Assembly (NCBI RefSeq): GCF_007827555.1 | Contig: NZ_VISS01000005.1 | Location: 51,813-115,812 of the forward strand | DNA from: Aeribacillus composti | GTDB lineage: Bacteria; Bacillota; Bacilli; Bacillales; Aeribacillaceae | DNA length: 64,000 nt | Direction: 5' to 3' | Part shown: positions 18,826 to 27,848 of the stretch, piece by piece | Numbering within the stretch: the stretch's first letter is position 1 | How the letters are laid out: every line of letters starts with the position of its first letter | Made by a program: the position numbers and the translations under genes | Notes under the pieces: model-generated | Databases searched by the model: none | The model's input: only the letters and a program-made list of their open reading frames with translations | Told to the model about the DNA's origin: nothing

Positions 18826-20574
18826 ATGGCGAAATGGAAAGAAAATTATCAACGATGGATATCGAAAGAAGATATAGATCAAGAGCTAAAACAGCAATTA
18901 CTAGAAAAAGCAGACAATGAACTCGAATTAGAGGACTGCTTTTATAAAAGCTTAGAGTTTGGTACAGGAGGAATGCGGGGAGAAATTGGCCCAGGCACAA
19001 ATCGGATGAACATTTATACAATCCGCAAGGCCTCTGAGGGATTGGCAAGATATATTGAATCTTTTGGAGAAGAAGCCAAAAGACGCGGCGTGGTAATTGC
19101 TTACGATTCCCGCCACAAATCGCCGCAATTTGCTATGGAAGCGGCAAAAACTATCGCAACGCATGGTATTCAAACTTATGTATTTGATGAATTAAGGCCA
19201 ACTCCTGAATTATCTTTTGCTGTCCGTTATTTAAACGCATTTTCAGGTGTTGTAATAACGGCAAGCCATAACCCGCCGGAATATAATGGATTTAAAGTTT
19301 ACGGAGAGGATGGAGGTCAGATTCCTCCAAAAATAGCTGATGAAATCATCAAAAAAGTGAATGAAGTTGAAAATGAATTAGAAGTTGCTGTTGAAAATGA
19401 AGATATTTTAAAACAAAAAGGCTTGATTAAAATCATTGGAGCGGAAATAGACGAAGCATATAATGAAAAGATCAAAACGATTTCACTGAATCCTAATTTG
19501 GCAAAAGAAGTAGATGTAAAGGTCGTTTTTACGCCGCTGCATGGTACTGCCAATAAACCGGTTCGACGAGCTCTTCAATCATTAGGCTATCAAAATGTAA
19601 CCGTCGTCAAAGAGCAGGAGCTTCCAGATCCAAATTTTTCGACAGTGGCTTCGCCGAATCCTGAGGAGCATGCAGCGTTTGAGCTAGCGATAAGAGAAGG
19701 GAAACGCATTGATGCTGATATTTTAATCGGAACTGACCCTGATGCTGACCGTTTAGGAGTTGCTGTCAAAAATGACAAAGGCGAATACATTGTGTTAACA
19801 GGAAACCAAACGGGTGCGATTTTGCTCAACTATATCCTTTCTGAGAAAAAGAAAAAAGGATTGCTGCCTGAAAATGGCGTTGTTCTAAAAACGATTGTTA
19901 CGTCGGAAATAGGCCGTGCAATAGCGGAAGAATATGGACTAAAAACAATTGATACGCTTACCGGGTTTAAATTTATCGGGGAAAAAATTAAAGAATTTGA
20001 ACAAACGAAACAATACAAATTTCAATTCGGTTATGAGGAAAGCTACGGATATTTAATTGGCGATTTTGCCAGAGACAAAGATGCCGTTCAAGCGGCCGTT
20101 TTAGCTGTTGAAGTATGTGCATTTTATAAGAAAAAAGGGCTCACACTTTATGACGGATTAATGGAAATTTTCAATCGATACGGGTATTACAGAGAAGGGT
20201 TAAAATCGTTAACCTTAAAAGGTAAGGACGGCGCAGAACAGATTAAGCGAATTTTAGAATCTTTCCGCCAAAATCCGCTTGTTGAAATTGCAGGTAAAAC
20301 GGTTACGATTATCGAGGATTATTTAACAAGTGAACGTACATTGCTTCAATCGAACAAAAAGGAAACAATTGATTTGCCAAAATCAAATGTATTGAAATAT
20401 TTCCTTGAAGACGGATCTTGGTTCTGTTTGCGGCCTTCGGGAACCGAGCCGAAAGTGAAATTTTATTTTGCTGTTCAGGCCGATTCACTGAATAATAGTG
20501 AAAAGGCATTGGAAGAATTAATAAATGCCGTAATGGAAAAAGTAAATGATATTTTGACAGTTAAAAAAGCTTAA
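18826..20574 (+). CDS. pgcA: phosphoglucomutase
   Basis: 582 aa, ATG behind GGAGGGG. Alpha-D-phosphohexomutase family: the phosphoserine loop TASHNP (Ser147), the metal-binding DPDADR (near residue 305), the sugar-binding GYEESYGYL (near 405), and the phosphate-binding RPSGTEPK in the C-terminal domain. It interconverts glucose-6-P and glucose-1-P, feeding UDP-glucose for glucosyl-diglyceride anchors and teichoic acid. Full length for the Bacillus enzyme. In B. subtilis pgcA also sits close to yhdB-nsrR-spoVR. Confidence 0.96.
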   Translation: MAKWKENYQRWISKEDIDQELKQQLLEKADNELELEDCFYKSLEFGTGGMRGEIGPGTNRMNIYTIRKASEGLARYIESFGEEAKRRGVVIAYDSRHKSPQFAMEAAKTIATHGIQTYVFDELRPTPELSFAVRYLNAFSGVVITASHNPPEYNGFKVYGEDGGQIPPKIADEIIKKVNEVENELEVAVENEDILKQKGLIKIIGAEIDEAYNEKIKTISLNPNLAKEVDVKVVFTPLHGTANKPVRRALQSLGYQNVTVVKEQELPDPNFSTVASPNPEEHAAFELAIREGKRIDADILIGTDPDADRLGVAVKNDKGEYIVLTGNQTGAILLNYILSEKKKKGLLPENGVVLKTIVTSEIGRAIAEEYGLKTIDTLTGFKFIGEKIKEFEQTKQYKFQFGYEESYGYLIGDFARDKDAVQAAVLAVEVCAFYKKKGLTLYDGLMEIFNRYGYYREGLKSLTLKGKDGAEQIKRILESFRQNPLVEIAGKTVTIIEDYLTSERTLLQSNKKETIDLPKSNVLKYFLEDGSWFCLRPSGTEPKVKFYFAVQADSLNNSEKALEELINAVMEKVNDILTVKKA

Positions 20575-20627
20575 CTCCATTTCGATTGAGATCCCTTCAG
20601 TCTGTCCAATAAGTCTTAAAAATAAGA

Positions 20628-20670
20628 GCGAGGGAGAAAAACAAGACGTTTTTCCACCCTCGCTTTTTCG
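20628..20670 (+). terminator. terminator after pgcA
   Basis: GCGAGGG-agaaaaa / tttttcca-CCCTCGC with TTTTT tail. Confidence 0.85.
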
Positions 20671-20844
20671 TTTACGCTCTTAAAAAAGCGGGCTAAGTCC
20701 CGAGTTTTGGCAAAGTTGATAGCCGATTATAGCAGCGGATCAATAGCCATGAAAAAAGGCTCCTGAAAAAACGGGCTTTCGGCAAAAACGATCGCCGCTT
20801 TCAGCATTGAAGCAATAACTTAAACGACTAAAACAGAAAGAAAA

Positions 20845-20890
20845 AGCAACCCCATTTTTCAGAAATAACTTTTCTGAAAAAAGGTTGCTT
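20845..20890 (-). terminator. terminator of yhdB-like gene
   Basis: Long inverted repeat AAGCAACC...TTTTTCAGAA / TTTCTGAAAAA.GGTTGCTT with a T-run on the minus-strand side. The rest of 20671-20844 shows no ORF or structure I can name. Confidence 0.8.
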
Positions 20891-20916
20891 AAACTATTGA
20901 GTCACCTTTCTGGAAA

Positions 20917-21162
20917 CTATTTCAGCGCGATTTCCGGTTCAACCTCTGTTACGTTTTCTAATGCATGGTCAATATAACGAAGTAAAGCATATAGTTTATG
21001 CTCAATAATTTGATAATCGTGTTCAAAATTATAAGCGTGTAAAAAATGCTCAATTTTTTTGGAAAGAAAATCGTCGTTTGTGCGCACCATTAAAATAATC
21101 AAATTGTCCCATTGCGAACGGTGCGTGTAATATAATGCTTTGTCGTAATCCATTTTATTCAT
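20917..21162 (-). CDS. yhdB: YhdB-like small protein
   Basis: 81 aa from ATG 21162, 9 nt behind GGAGGG; an earlier in-frame ATG at 21171 touches the RBS. MNKMDYDKALYYTHRSQWDNL and LHAYNFEHDYQIIEHKLYALLRYIDHAL agree with my memory of B. subtilis YhdB (about 80 aa). Soluble, helical, no known function. Next to nsrR as in B. subtilis. Confidence 0.8.
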   Translation of the reverse strand: MNKMDYDKALYYTHRSQWDNLIILMVRTNDDFLSKKIEHFLHAYNFEHDYQIIEHKLYALLRYIDHALENVTEVEPEIALK

Positions 21163-21317
21163 AATAAACATCCCTCCCTAAAAGGAGTTATGTTTATTGT
21201 ATGAATAAATCTGTTTTTTGTACCGTTGCAAATGTTGGACATAACAACAGCCGTTTCTTTCAAAACAAATGTATAAATGCCTCATTCAAAAAACGAAAGA
21301 CCATTAAAGGCTTTTTT

Positions 21318-21755
21318 CTACTTCACATTAAACAAATGCTTCAATTCGTTTTGATTTATGATTAAATCAGCGAGTGTGTACTGATCCAGCACTTGTAAAT
21401 AAGCTTGCAAGGCTTGCTGGAAAACATGGCGCAGCCTGCAGACGGATGTGATCACACATTCGCTGTTTTTTTCATTAAAACATTCGACAAGATGGAAATC
21501 TTCTTCAGTTTTTCTGACCACATCGCCAATATTTATTTCAGATGCAGGACGTGCTAAACGGAAACCGCCATTTCGTCCTCGAATCGTTTCAATATACCCG
21601 TTTTTCCCAAGCTGGTAAATGACCTTCATTAAATGGTTTTTTGAAATGCCGTACACATCCGCAATTTCTTTAATATTGGATAATTCCTCTCGGTTTTTCG
21701 TGCCAATGTAAATGAGCACACGGAGCGAATAGTCAGTATAGTTTGTAAGACGCAT
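21318..21755 (-). CDS. nsrR: NO-sensing repressor NsrR (Rrf2 family)
   Basis: 145 aa from ATG 21755 behind GAGGGAGG; the frame extends to 21788 without RBS. N-terminal winged helix (MRLTNYTDYSLRVLIYIG... GISKNHLMKVIYQLGKNGYIET-RGRNGGF), then three cysteines in VECFNEKNSECVITSVCRL that hold the [4Fe-4S] cluster. Nitrosylation of the cluster releases DNA. Divergent from hmp, its classical target, with palindromes in the shared intergenic region. Confidence 0.94.
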   Translation of the reverse strand: MRLTNYTDYSLRVLIYIGTKNREELSNIKEIADVYGISKNHLMKVIYQLGKNGYIETIRGRNGGFRLARPASEINIGDVVRKTEEDFHLVECFNEKNSECVITSVCRLRHVFQQALQAYLQVLDQYTLADLIINQNELKHLFNVK

Positions 21756-21823
21756 TGGCCTCCCTCTCTTTGTCCGTACTAGCTCCATTATACACTGATG
21801 GATAATTTAGGTTCAAAAATGTG

Positions 21824-21860
21824 ACATCTTTTCAAAAGATGTATTTAAAATATTGCTTTT
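21824..21860. promoter_or_regulatory. palindromic operator(s), candidate NsrR site 1
   Basis: A perfect 19-nt palindrome ACATCTTTTCAAAAGATGT (21824-21842) overlaps a second dyad AAGATGTATTTaAAATATTGCTT (21836-21858). Both lie between nsrR and hmp. The second has the AT-rich ATGTATTT-AAATA look of Bacillus NsrR sites. Confidence 0.55.
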
Positions 21861-21881
21861 AAGACGAAGATCAACTACTTT

Positions 21882-21906
21882 AAAGATATATATAAAATAC
21901 ATCTTT
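21882..21906. promoter_or_regulatory. candidate NsrR site 2 near hmp
   Basis: AAGATATATATAAAATACATCTT is an almost perfect dyad ending 26 nt before the hmp start, where a repressor would block hmp transcription. Confidence 0.6.
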
Positions 21907-21931
21907 TTTCAAAACAAAGGAGTGCAAATTT

Positions 21932-23152
21932 ATGTTATCCGAACGTACTATTGAAATTATAAAGTCCACTGTGCCTGTTTTAGCTAAGCAAGGAACAGAA
22001 ATCACAAGTCATTTTTATAAACGAATGCTTTCCAATCATCCGGAGTTATTAAATATTTTTAATCATACAAACCAACAGAAAGGAAGACAGCAAACAGCGC
22101 TAGCAACCACACTTTATGCTGCTGCCGAGCGCATTGATCAATTGGAGACGATTTTGCCAGTTGTGAAGCAAATTGCTCATAAACACAGAAGCTTAGGGGT
22201 TAAAAAAGAACACTATCCAATTGTCGGCGAAAATTTATTAGCAGCTATGAAAGAAGTGTTAGGCGATTTAGCAACAGATGAAATTATTTCTGCGTGGGAA
22301 GAAGCTTATAACGAAATTGCAAACGTATTTATCGAATTGGAGCAACGAATGTATGCTGACGCTGAAAATATGGAAGGTGGCTGGAAAGACTTTAAGCCGT
22401 TTGTTGTTGTCGATAAAGTAAAAGAAAGCTCTGTTATTACATCGTTTTACCTAAAACCGAAAGATAATGCTGTATTGCCATCATTCCTGCCCGGACAATA
22501 TGTTACCGTAAAAGTAAAAATAGACGGCCATCAATATTTGCTGAATCGTCAATACAGCTTATCAGACGCTCCTGGCAAAGAATATTTTCGAATTTCTGTT
22601 AAACGTGAGGCAGAACCGGATCAACCAAAAGGGATCGTATCGAATTACCTGCACGATGATGTTCAAATTGGCGATGAGCTTAATATTAGCGTGCCTGCTG
22701 GCGATTTTACATTGGATGTCACGCAAAACTCGCCGGTTGTTTTCATCAGCGGCGGTGTTGGAGTAACGCCAATTATGAGCATGCTGAATACAATAGCAAA
22801 AGAAAATCCTTCTAGACCGGTTCGTTTTGTTCACTCTGCTAAAAATGAAGATGTTCATGCTTTTCGTTTGGAAGTAAAAGAGTTAATGAACAGGTTGCCA
22901 AATGGAACATCCTTTATTTGTTATACGGAGCCGTCACGTCAAGAAAGCGCCAATCATACAGGTTATATGACTAAAGACATTCTTAAGCAATTCTTATCTG
23001 AAAATGCAGATTATTTTATTTGCGGCCCTGTGCCATTTATGAAAGCAGTCATTAATTATTTAAAGGAGCTGGGGGTTGCTTCCGAAAATATTCATTACGA
23101 ATTTTTTGGCCCAGCTTTACAAATTGCGCAGCCTGAAGGTTCGACCATTTAA
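21932..23152 (+). CDS. hmp: flavohemoglobin / nitric oxide dioxygenase
   Basis: 406 aa, ATG behind AAAGGAG. Globin domain (1-140) with distal Tyr29 and Gln53 and proximal His85; FAD domain with RQYSLSD near residue 206; NAD(P)H domain with ISGGVGVTPIMSML near 270 and the terminal EFFGP. It converts NO to nitrate with O2 and NAD(P)H. Divergent nsrR and the operators in between indicate induction by NO. Confidence 0.97.
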   Translation: MLSERTIEIIKSTVPVLAKQGTEITSHFYKRMLSNHPELLNIFNHTNQQKGRQQTALATTLYAAAERIDQLETILPVVKQIAHKHRSLGVKKEHYPIVGENLLAAMKEVLGDLATDEIISAWEEAYNEIANVFIELEQRMYADAENMEGGWKDFKPFVVVDKVKESSVITSFYLKPKDNAVLPSFLPGQYVTVKVKIDGHQYLLNRQYSLSDAPGKEYFRISVKREAEPDQPKGIVSNYLHDDVQIGDELNISVPAGDFTLDVTQNSPVVFISGGVGVTPIMSMLNTIAKENPSRPVRFVHSAKNEDVHAFRLEVKELMNRLPNGTSFICYTEPSRQESANHTGYMTKDILKQFLSENADYFICGPVPFMKAVINYLKELGVASENIHYEFFGPALQIAQPEGSTI

Positions 23153-23182
23153 TGTAGTTTTTCCAAAAAAGTTTTTAATATT

Positions 23183-23211
23183 TGGTGCCGTGAGAAGGCA
23201 CCATTTTTTTA
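23183..23211 (+). terminator. terminator after hmp
   Basis: TGGTGCC-gtgaga-AGGCACCA followed by TTTTTTT. Confidence 0.85.
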
Positions 23212-23327
23212 TAAGATTGTGTATTTTTGAACAGGAATGTCTCCCTTTTTAGCTTTTCGTTTGGTGACAGGCAGTTCAAGATGTGAAATGGAAATAGTGC
23301 AATCTGACACAACGTTCAAAATGTTTT

Positions 23328-23356
23328 TCATCATCTCCCGTTTGTTTTCATAAATT
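23328..23356 (+). promoter_or_regulatory. sigma-E-like promoter of spoVR
   Basis: TCATCAT (23328-23334), 14 nt, CATAAATT (23349-23356). The minus-10 is identical to the one proposed for prkA. spoVR is a sigma-E gene in B. subtilis. Confidence 0.45.
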
Positions 23357-23385
23357 GTTGTAAGGAAAAAGAAGGGGGATGAACA

Positions 23386-24801
23386 ATGAACAAGGAGGAT
23401 CATAAAGTTCTTCAATATGCGATTGAAGAAATAACAGAAATCGCAAAGGGGTTTGGTCTTGATTTTTATCCGATGAGATATGAAATTTGTCCAGCTGATA
23501 TTATTTATACATTTGGTGCATATGGAATGCCGACTCGTTTCTCCCATTGGAGCTTTGGAAAGCAATTTTATAAAATGAAGCTCCATTATGATTTAGGTCT
23601 TAGTAAAATTTATGAACTGGTGATTAACTCAAATCCTTGTTATGCCTTTTTGCTTGACACTAATTCTCTTATTCAAAATAAACTAATTGTTGCACATGTC
23701 CTCGCGCATTGTGATTTTTTTAAAAACAATATCCGCTTTAGTAATACGAAACGGGATATGGTCGAAAGCATGGCGGCAACAGCGGAAAGAATCAAGAAAT
23801 ATGAACTTTTATATGGAAAAAGAGAAGTGGAAAAATTTTTAGACGCGGTTTTATCCATCCAAGAACATATTGATCCGTCTTTAGTTCGGACAAAACTTTC
23901 TTGGAGCTTGGATGATGTTGATGAGGAAGAAGAGCATAAGACATACAAAACACCGTATGATGATCTCTGGTCTTTAGGAGAAAAAAAAGAAAAAAGTGAA
24001 CAGACAATCAAGAAAAAGAAAAAATTCCCTCCCAAACCGGAGAAAGACGTGCTTTTGTTTATCGAAGAGTATAGCCGGGAGCTTGAAGACTGGCAGCGTG
24101 ATATTTTAACAATGATGAGAGAGGAAATGCTATACTTTTGGCCTCAGCTTGAAACAAAAATAATGAATGAAGGCTGGGCGACGTATTGGCACCAGCGGAT
24201 CATGAGAGAGCTGGATTTGACCTCTGATGAAGCAATTGAATATGCTAAATTAAATGCGGGTGTCGTACAGCCGTCAAGAACGAGCATTAACCCTTATTAT
24301 TTAGGTTTAAAAATATTTGAGGATATCGAAGAAAGGTATAACAATCCGACCGAGGAAATGAAAAAGCGGGGAATTCAACCCGGTTCGGGCAGGGAAAAGC
24401 TGTTTGAGGTGCGGGAAATTGAATCGGATATTTCATTTCTTCGCAACTATTTAACAAAAGATCTTGTTATGCGGGAAGACATGTACTTATTTCAAAAACA
24501 AGGCAAAGACTATAAAATTGTTGATAAAGATTGGGAAAAAGTGCGGGATCAGCTCGTAAGCATGCGGGTGAATGGCGGTTTTCCGTACATTACGGTAATG
24601 GATGGGGATTATATGAAAAACGGCGAACTATATTTAAAACATTGGTATGAAGGGATTGAACTTGATATTAAGTACCTTGAAAAGGTGCTTCCATACATTT
24701 ATCAGCTTTGGGGGAGAGGTGTCCATTTAGAAACGATTATTGAGGATAAACCTGTTTTATTTAATTTTGACGGCCGGAATGTCCATCGAAAATATTTGTA
24801 A
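23386..24801 (+). CDS. spoVR: stage V sporulation protein SpoVR
   Basis: 471 aa, ATG behind GAAGGGGGATG. SpoVR family: [30 protein letters not shown] at the N-terminus and the [13 protein letters not shown] motif near residue 263 typify the family. It is needed for correct spore cortex formation; the biochemical activity is unknown. Functionally linked across bacteria to PrkA and YhbH, both present 16 kb upstream. Confidence 0.96.
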   Translation: MNKEDHKVLQYAIEEITEIAKGFGLDFYPMRYEICPADIIYTFGAYGMPTRFSHWSFGKQFYKMKLHYDLGLSKIYELVINSNPCYAFLLDTNSLIQNKLIVAHVLAHCDFFKNNIRFSNTKRDMVESMAATAERIKKYELLYGKREVEKFLDAVLSIQEHIDPSLVRTKLSWSLDDVDEEEEHKTYKTPYDDLWSLGEKKEKSEQTIKKKKKFPPKPEKDVLLFIEEYSRELEDWQRDILTMMREEMLYFWPQLETKIMNEGWATYWHQRIMRELDLTSDEAIEYAKLNAGVVQPSRTSINPYYLGLKIFEDIEERYNNPTEEMKKRGIQPGSGREKLFEVREIESDISFLRNYLTKDLVMREDMYLFQKQGKDYKIVDKDWEKVRDQLVSMRVNGGFPYITVMDGDYMKNGELYLKHWYEGIELDIKYLEKVLPYIYQLWGRGVHLETIIEDKPVLFNFDGRNVHRKYL

Positions 24802-24804
24802 TGA

Positions 24805-24836
24805 TGGGGCAAGATTGTCTTGCCCCACGGAATTTG
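24805..24836 (+). terminator. terminator after spoVR
   Basis: Perfect 10-bp stem TGGGGCAAGA-ttg-TCTTGCCCCA, then AT-rich tail with TTTT. Confidence 0.75.
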
Positions 24837-24874
24837 TTTTTAGGCTTTAGGAAAAACGGTGTCAGCATCATTTT

Positions 24875-25564
24875 TTAAGATGCTTCTTCTTTTGCTTCCA
24901 CAGGGGAAGCTTTTTTCTTTTTTAAATATCCGGCAAAAATAACGCCTGCAACAAGAATAATCGTTAATCCCCATTTTAGAAGCGGGTTTTCTTCAAAGAA
25001 GCCTTTTAGAAATTTTTCATCAACGATCATTTTGGCTGCAGTAAAGGCAATAACGGCAGCCCCAATTGTCACGATAACTGGGAACCGTTCAATCCATTTG
25101 ATGATGAGCGTGCTGCCCCACACAACGATTGGAATGGAAATTAACAATCCGATTATGACTAAAAGGAACGATCCGTGCGCGGCACCGGCAACCGCTAAAA
25201 CATTATCAAGCCCCATTAAAGCGTCTGCTACAATGATCGTTTTCATAGCGGACCAAAAGCTATTCCCGGTATCGACGTTATGTTCTTTTTTATCGATGAG
25301 AAGTTTATAGGCGATCCAAAGGAGAAGAATTCCGCCGACTAATAGCAGTCCAGGGATTTTTAAAAGCCAAACAACCGCAAGCGTCGCAATTGCCCGGATA
25401 AAAATCGCTCCAAATGTCCCCCATATAATGACCTTTGTTTGTTGGTGTTTCGGCACATTTCTAGCTGCTAAACCGATTAGAATGGCATTATCACCAGCTA
25501 AAACAAGGTCAATGATAACAATCGAAAGTAATGCTGAAAAAAACTCAGGTGAGAATAGTTCCAA
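24875..25564 (-). CDS. TerC-family membrane protein, probable Mn2+ exporter
   Basis: 229 aa with about seven membrane helices. The two TerC signature acidic motifs are present: IIDLVLAGDNAI (residues 17-28) and VADALMGLDNVLAVAG (near 112-127), with the cation-binding Asp/Asn residues. Basic C-terminus KKKKA. Family members YceF and YkoY of B. subtilis export manganese and help load secreted Mn enzymes. The yybP-ykoY Mn2+ riboswitch at the head of this minus-strand operon supports Mn export here. ATG behind GAGGAGT. Confidence 0.93.
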   Translation of the reverse strand: MELFSPEFFSALLSIVIIDLVLAGDNAILIGLAARNVPKHQQTKVIIWGTFGAIFIRAIATLAVVWLLKIPGLLLVGGILLLWIAYKLLIDKKEHNVDTGNSFWSAMKTIIVADALMGLDNVLAVAGAAHGSFLLVIIGLLISIPIVVWGSTLIIKWIERFPVIVTIGAAVIAFTAAKMIVDEKFLKGFFEENPLLKWGLTIILVAGVIFAGYLKKKKASPVEAKEEAS

Positions 25565-25616
25565 TATTTATCACTCCTCAAATATTTTATACTCATTTCG
25601 ATGTTTTTATCCTTTG

Positions 25617-25891
25617 TTATGCAAGACAATATTTTTCCTGTAATTCCTTCGGAGCCATTTTGATCATTTGTTGCATGATAAAAGTAAATATAACGACATC
25701 ATCCACAATTCCAATTAAGGACAGGAAATCTGGGATTGCATCGAACGGCAACAGGAAATATCCAATTATGAAAGCGATCGAGAATAGCTTTTTTTCCTAT
25801 TCACCTCCTTCGATAAGAAAAATTCAAATATAAAAGGGAAAAATGAACGAAAGTTATAAATGAACCGAATTCTTTTCCATATTTTTCTCAT
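25617..25891 (-). pseudogene. DUF1232 (YkvA-like) gene with a one-base frameshift
   Basis: ATG 25891 behind GGAGGGG starts MRKIWKRIRFIYNFRSFF... and reads to SKEVNRKK. At an A7 run (25791-25797 on the plus-strand T-run) the frame breaks, and the family core continues in the next frame: KLFSIAFIIGYFLLPFDAIPDFL, GIVDDVVIFTFIMQQMIKM, to TAA at 25617. One extra A would restore a 91-aa protein of normal DUF1232 shape with the PFDAIPDF and DD motifs. It overlaps the end of the Spo0M-like gene by 38 nt and precedes terC. It may be a true frameshift, a homopolymer sequencing error, or programmed slippage. Confidence 0.8.
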
Positions 25892-26300
25892 CGTTTTCCC
25901 CTCCACTAGGTTTATTTTTTAAAATTTGTATTGTGTCATGATCCAGACTATCGATTCCTTCTTCAAACACTAATGTTGTTTTAAAACGGTATGTTAAACT
26001 GTCTGTTGTTGCGGGAAGATGCTTTGGTAAAACAAATTCAAAAGGAATTTTTGCGCAATCAGCTGGATCGATTATGTCAGGAGCGAATAACGTAATGGAG
26101 GCGATTGATTGCTGATCAGCCTGATTGTTTATTTTCATAAGATCACATTGCAGCTGCTTAATCTTTTGAGTTATAGTGCCTCCTTTAATGTAGAGCGTGC
26201 CTGTTACTTTTTCTCCTGGCGAATACGTTTCTTTATCCAGTACGAGATCGACTGTTGCAGAGCCTATTCCGATTTTGGACATATATTTTCTAAGCAGCAA
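25854..26300 (-). CDS. Spo0M-like arrestin-fold sporulation protein
   Basis: 148 aa from TTG 26300 (GGAGG 10 nt upstream) or 142 aa from ATG 26282, which has no near RBS. Spo0M family: GIGSATVDLVLDKETYSPGEKVTGTLYIKGG is the arrestin-like N-terminal beta-sandwich. It is short next to B. subtilis Spo0M (about 258 aa), lacking the C-terminal domain; the end is charged and low complexity. First gene after the Mn2+ riboswitch. Confidence 0.85.
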   Translation of the reverse strand: MLLRKYMSKIGIGSATVDLVLDKETYSPGEKVTGTLYIKGGTITQKIKQLQCDLMKINNQADQQSIASITLFAPDIIDPADCAKIPFEFVLPKHLPATTDSLTYRFKTTLVFEEGIDSLDHDTIQILKNKPSGGENDEKNMEKNSVHL

Positions 26301-26335
26301 CTCAAATCATCCTCCCAAAAATTGTTTTAAGATGC

Positions 26336-26460
26336 AAAAAGACCTTTGCCATTTTTATGGCAAAGGTCTCGCTAACAACATCCAGTTGTTCAATAAAGCC
26401 GGTGGATTCCTCCACGAAATGACGACTTTATTGTTAAGCTACTCCCCTTTGGGAATTTTT
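26336..26460 (-). promoter_or_regulatory. yybP-ykoY manganese riboswitch with terminator
   Basis: Reading the minus strand, the 5' arm AAAGGGGAGTAGC is followed by an AACAATAAAGTCGTCATTTCG...CACCGGCTTTATTG stem and the 3' arm GCGAGACCTTTGCC. The order and bases follow the yybP-ykoY family (very close to the L. lactis Mn2+ switch as I recall it). The 3' arm is also the first half of a terminator, AGACCTTTGCC / GGCAAAGGTCT then TTTTT (26336-26369). Mn2+ binding should stabilise the aptamer and allow read-through into the Spo0M-like, DUF1232 and terC genes. Confidence 0.95.
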
Positions 26461-26672
26461 ATTCTTATTCCGTTTTTCTAATTTGATTATATTGGTCAAA
26501 TTGCGATTTGTCTAGTATTTTTTTTACTGAAGTAAATGTGTTTTGCAAAATGTCGGAACAAATAACAATTTATAAAAATAATAAGGAATTTCAATAGTTC
26601 AAATGGAAAATCCGCGATATAATAAGGATAACATGATGATTTTGAGTATAGAATAGATAGGAGAATGATGTA

Positions 26673-27707
26673 TTGAAAATGAAAAAGTATCTTCCGCTTA
26701 TCATCATTGGTATTGCCATTCTTATACTAATACCGTTCAGCATCCCGATATTGCTTGCGCTGCTTACAGCTCTTGTACTTGAAAAGCCTATCAGCATTCT
26801 CCAAAATCGATTTAAAATAAAAAGACCTTATGCAGTTTTGCTCATTTTTGTTGTTTTTTTACTCTTATTATGTATTCTAGGCTTTGGTTTGATAAACTTT
26901 ATATATACAAACTTTGTGAGTTTTATAGAAAATATCCCTTTATATGTTAGAAAATTCAATCATGATTTTATTAATCCTCTTCTTGATACGTGGGAAAATT
27001 ATTCCGCTTCCCTTCCAGAAGGTGTCATGACGTCTATTGAAATTTCCATTAATAATTCTGTCAATGCAGTTGACGGTCTTGTGAAGCAATTGATGGAATC
27101 GCTCATATTATTTGTTTCCGGCATTCCTGGCTTTTTCATTGAAGCGCTGATTTACTTGATTGCTCTTTATTTAATCAGTTTAGATCTGCCGAAAATATGG
27201 GCTTCGCTCGAGACCATGCTGACAGAAAAAACGAGAAATAAAATAAAATATGTTGTGAATGATCTTTACAAAGCAGGCTTCGGCTTTATTAAAGCGCAAG
27301 TTATCTTAAGTTTGCTGACATTTATACTAGCTTATATTGGGTTGGTGCTGCTTCGTGTAGATTATAGCTTGATTTTGGCAATCATTATCGTGGTTGTTGA
27401 CATCCTTCCAATATTGGGAACAGGATCGGTGCTGGTTCCTTGGGCTATTTATGCATTTAGCCAGGGGCAAACCAATCTCGGAATAGGATTAGTTGTCTTA
27501 TTTCTTGTGATCACTGTCGTCAGACGTGCTGTCGAACCGAAAATTATGTCAACCAACATGGGAATAAGCCCTCTTGCCGCCTTGATCAGCATGTTCATTG
27601 GACTAAAGATGCTCGGTATATTAGGTTTATTTTTAGGTCCAGTTGTTGTGATTTTGTTTGAAACATTGCGAAGAGCAAACATTATAAAGCTTAACATAAA
27701 AATTTAA
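26673..27707 (+). CDS. AI-2E family transporter (first of two)
   Basis: 344 aa from TTG 26673 (AGGAG 9 nt upstream); ATG 26679 is an alternative. PF01594 permease: hydrophobic N-terminal pair, a central amphipathic region, and the C-terminal core LAIIIVVVDILPILGTGSVLVPWAIYAF plus LGIL-GLFLGPVVVILF. Members move quorum signals, ions or other solutes; substrate not predictable. Resembles the YtvI branch by its LGTG motif. The next gene is a second, divergent member. Confidence 0.88.
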   Translation: MKMKKYLPLIIIGIAILILIPFSIPILLALLTALVLEKPISILQNRFKIKRPYAVLLIFVVFLLLLCILGFGLINFIYTNFVSFIENIPLYVRKFNHDFINPLLDTWENYSASLPEGVMTSIEISINNSVNAVDGLVKQLMESLILFVSGIPGFFIEALIYLIALYLISLDLPKIWASLETMLTEKTRNKIKYVVNDLYKAGFGFIKAQVILSLLTFILAYIGLVLLRVDYSLILAIIIVVVDILPILGTGSVLVPWAIYAFSQGQTNLGIGLVVLFLVITVVRRAVEPKIMSTNMGISPLAALISMFIGLKMLGILGLFLGPVVVILFETLRRANIIKLNIKI

Positions 27708-27848
27708 AAAGGTTTTCCTTAAATTTGAGCGGAAAATTTGGATTAGAAGCAATAGGAGGATTGAAAAAAATTGCTTAGAATATGTAAATACATGATATTC
27801 TAAATATTGGAACGAATGTTGCAAAATTGGATGCGGGAGGCAAGCATT

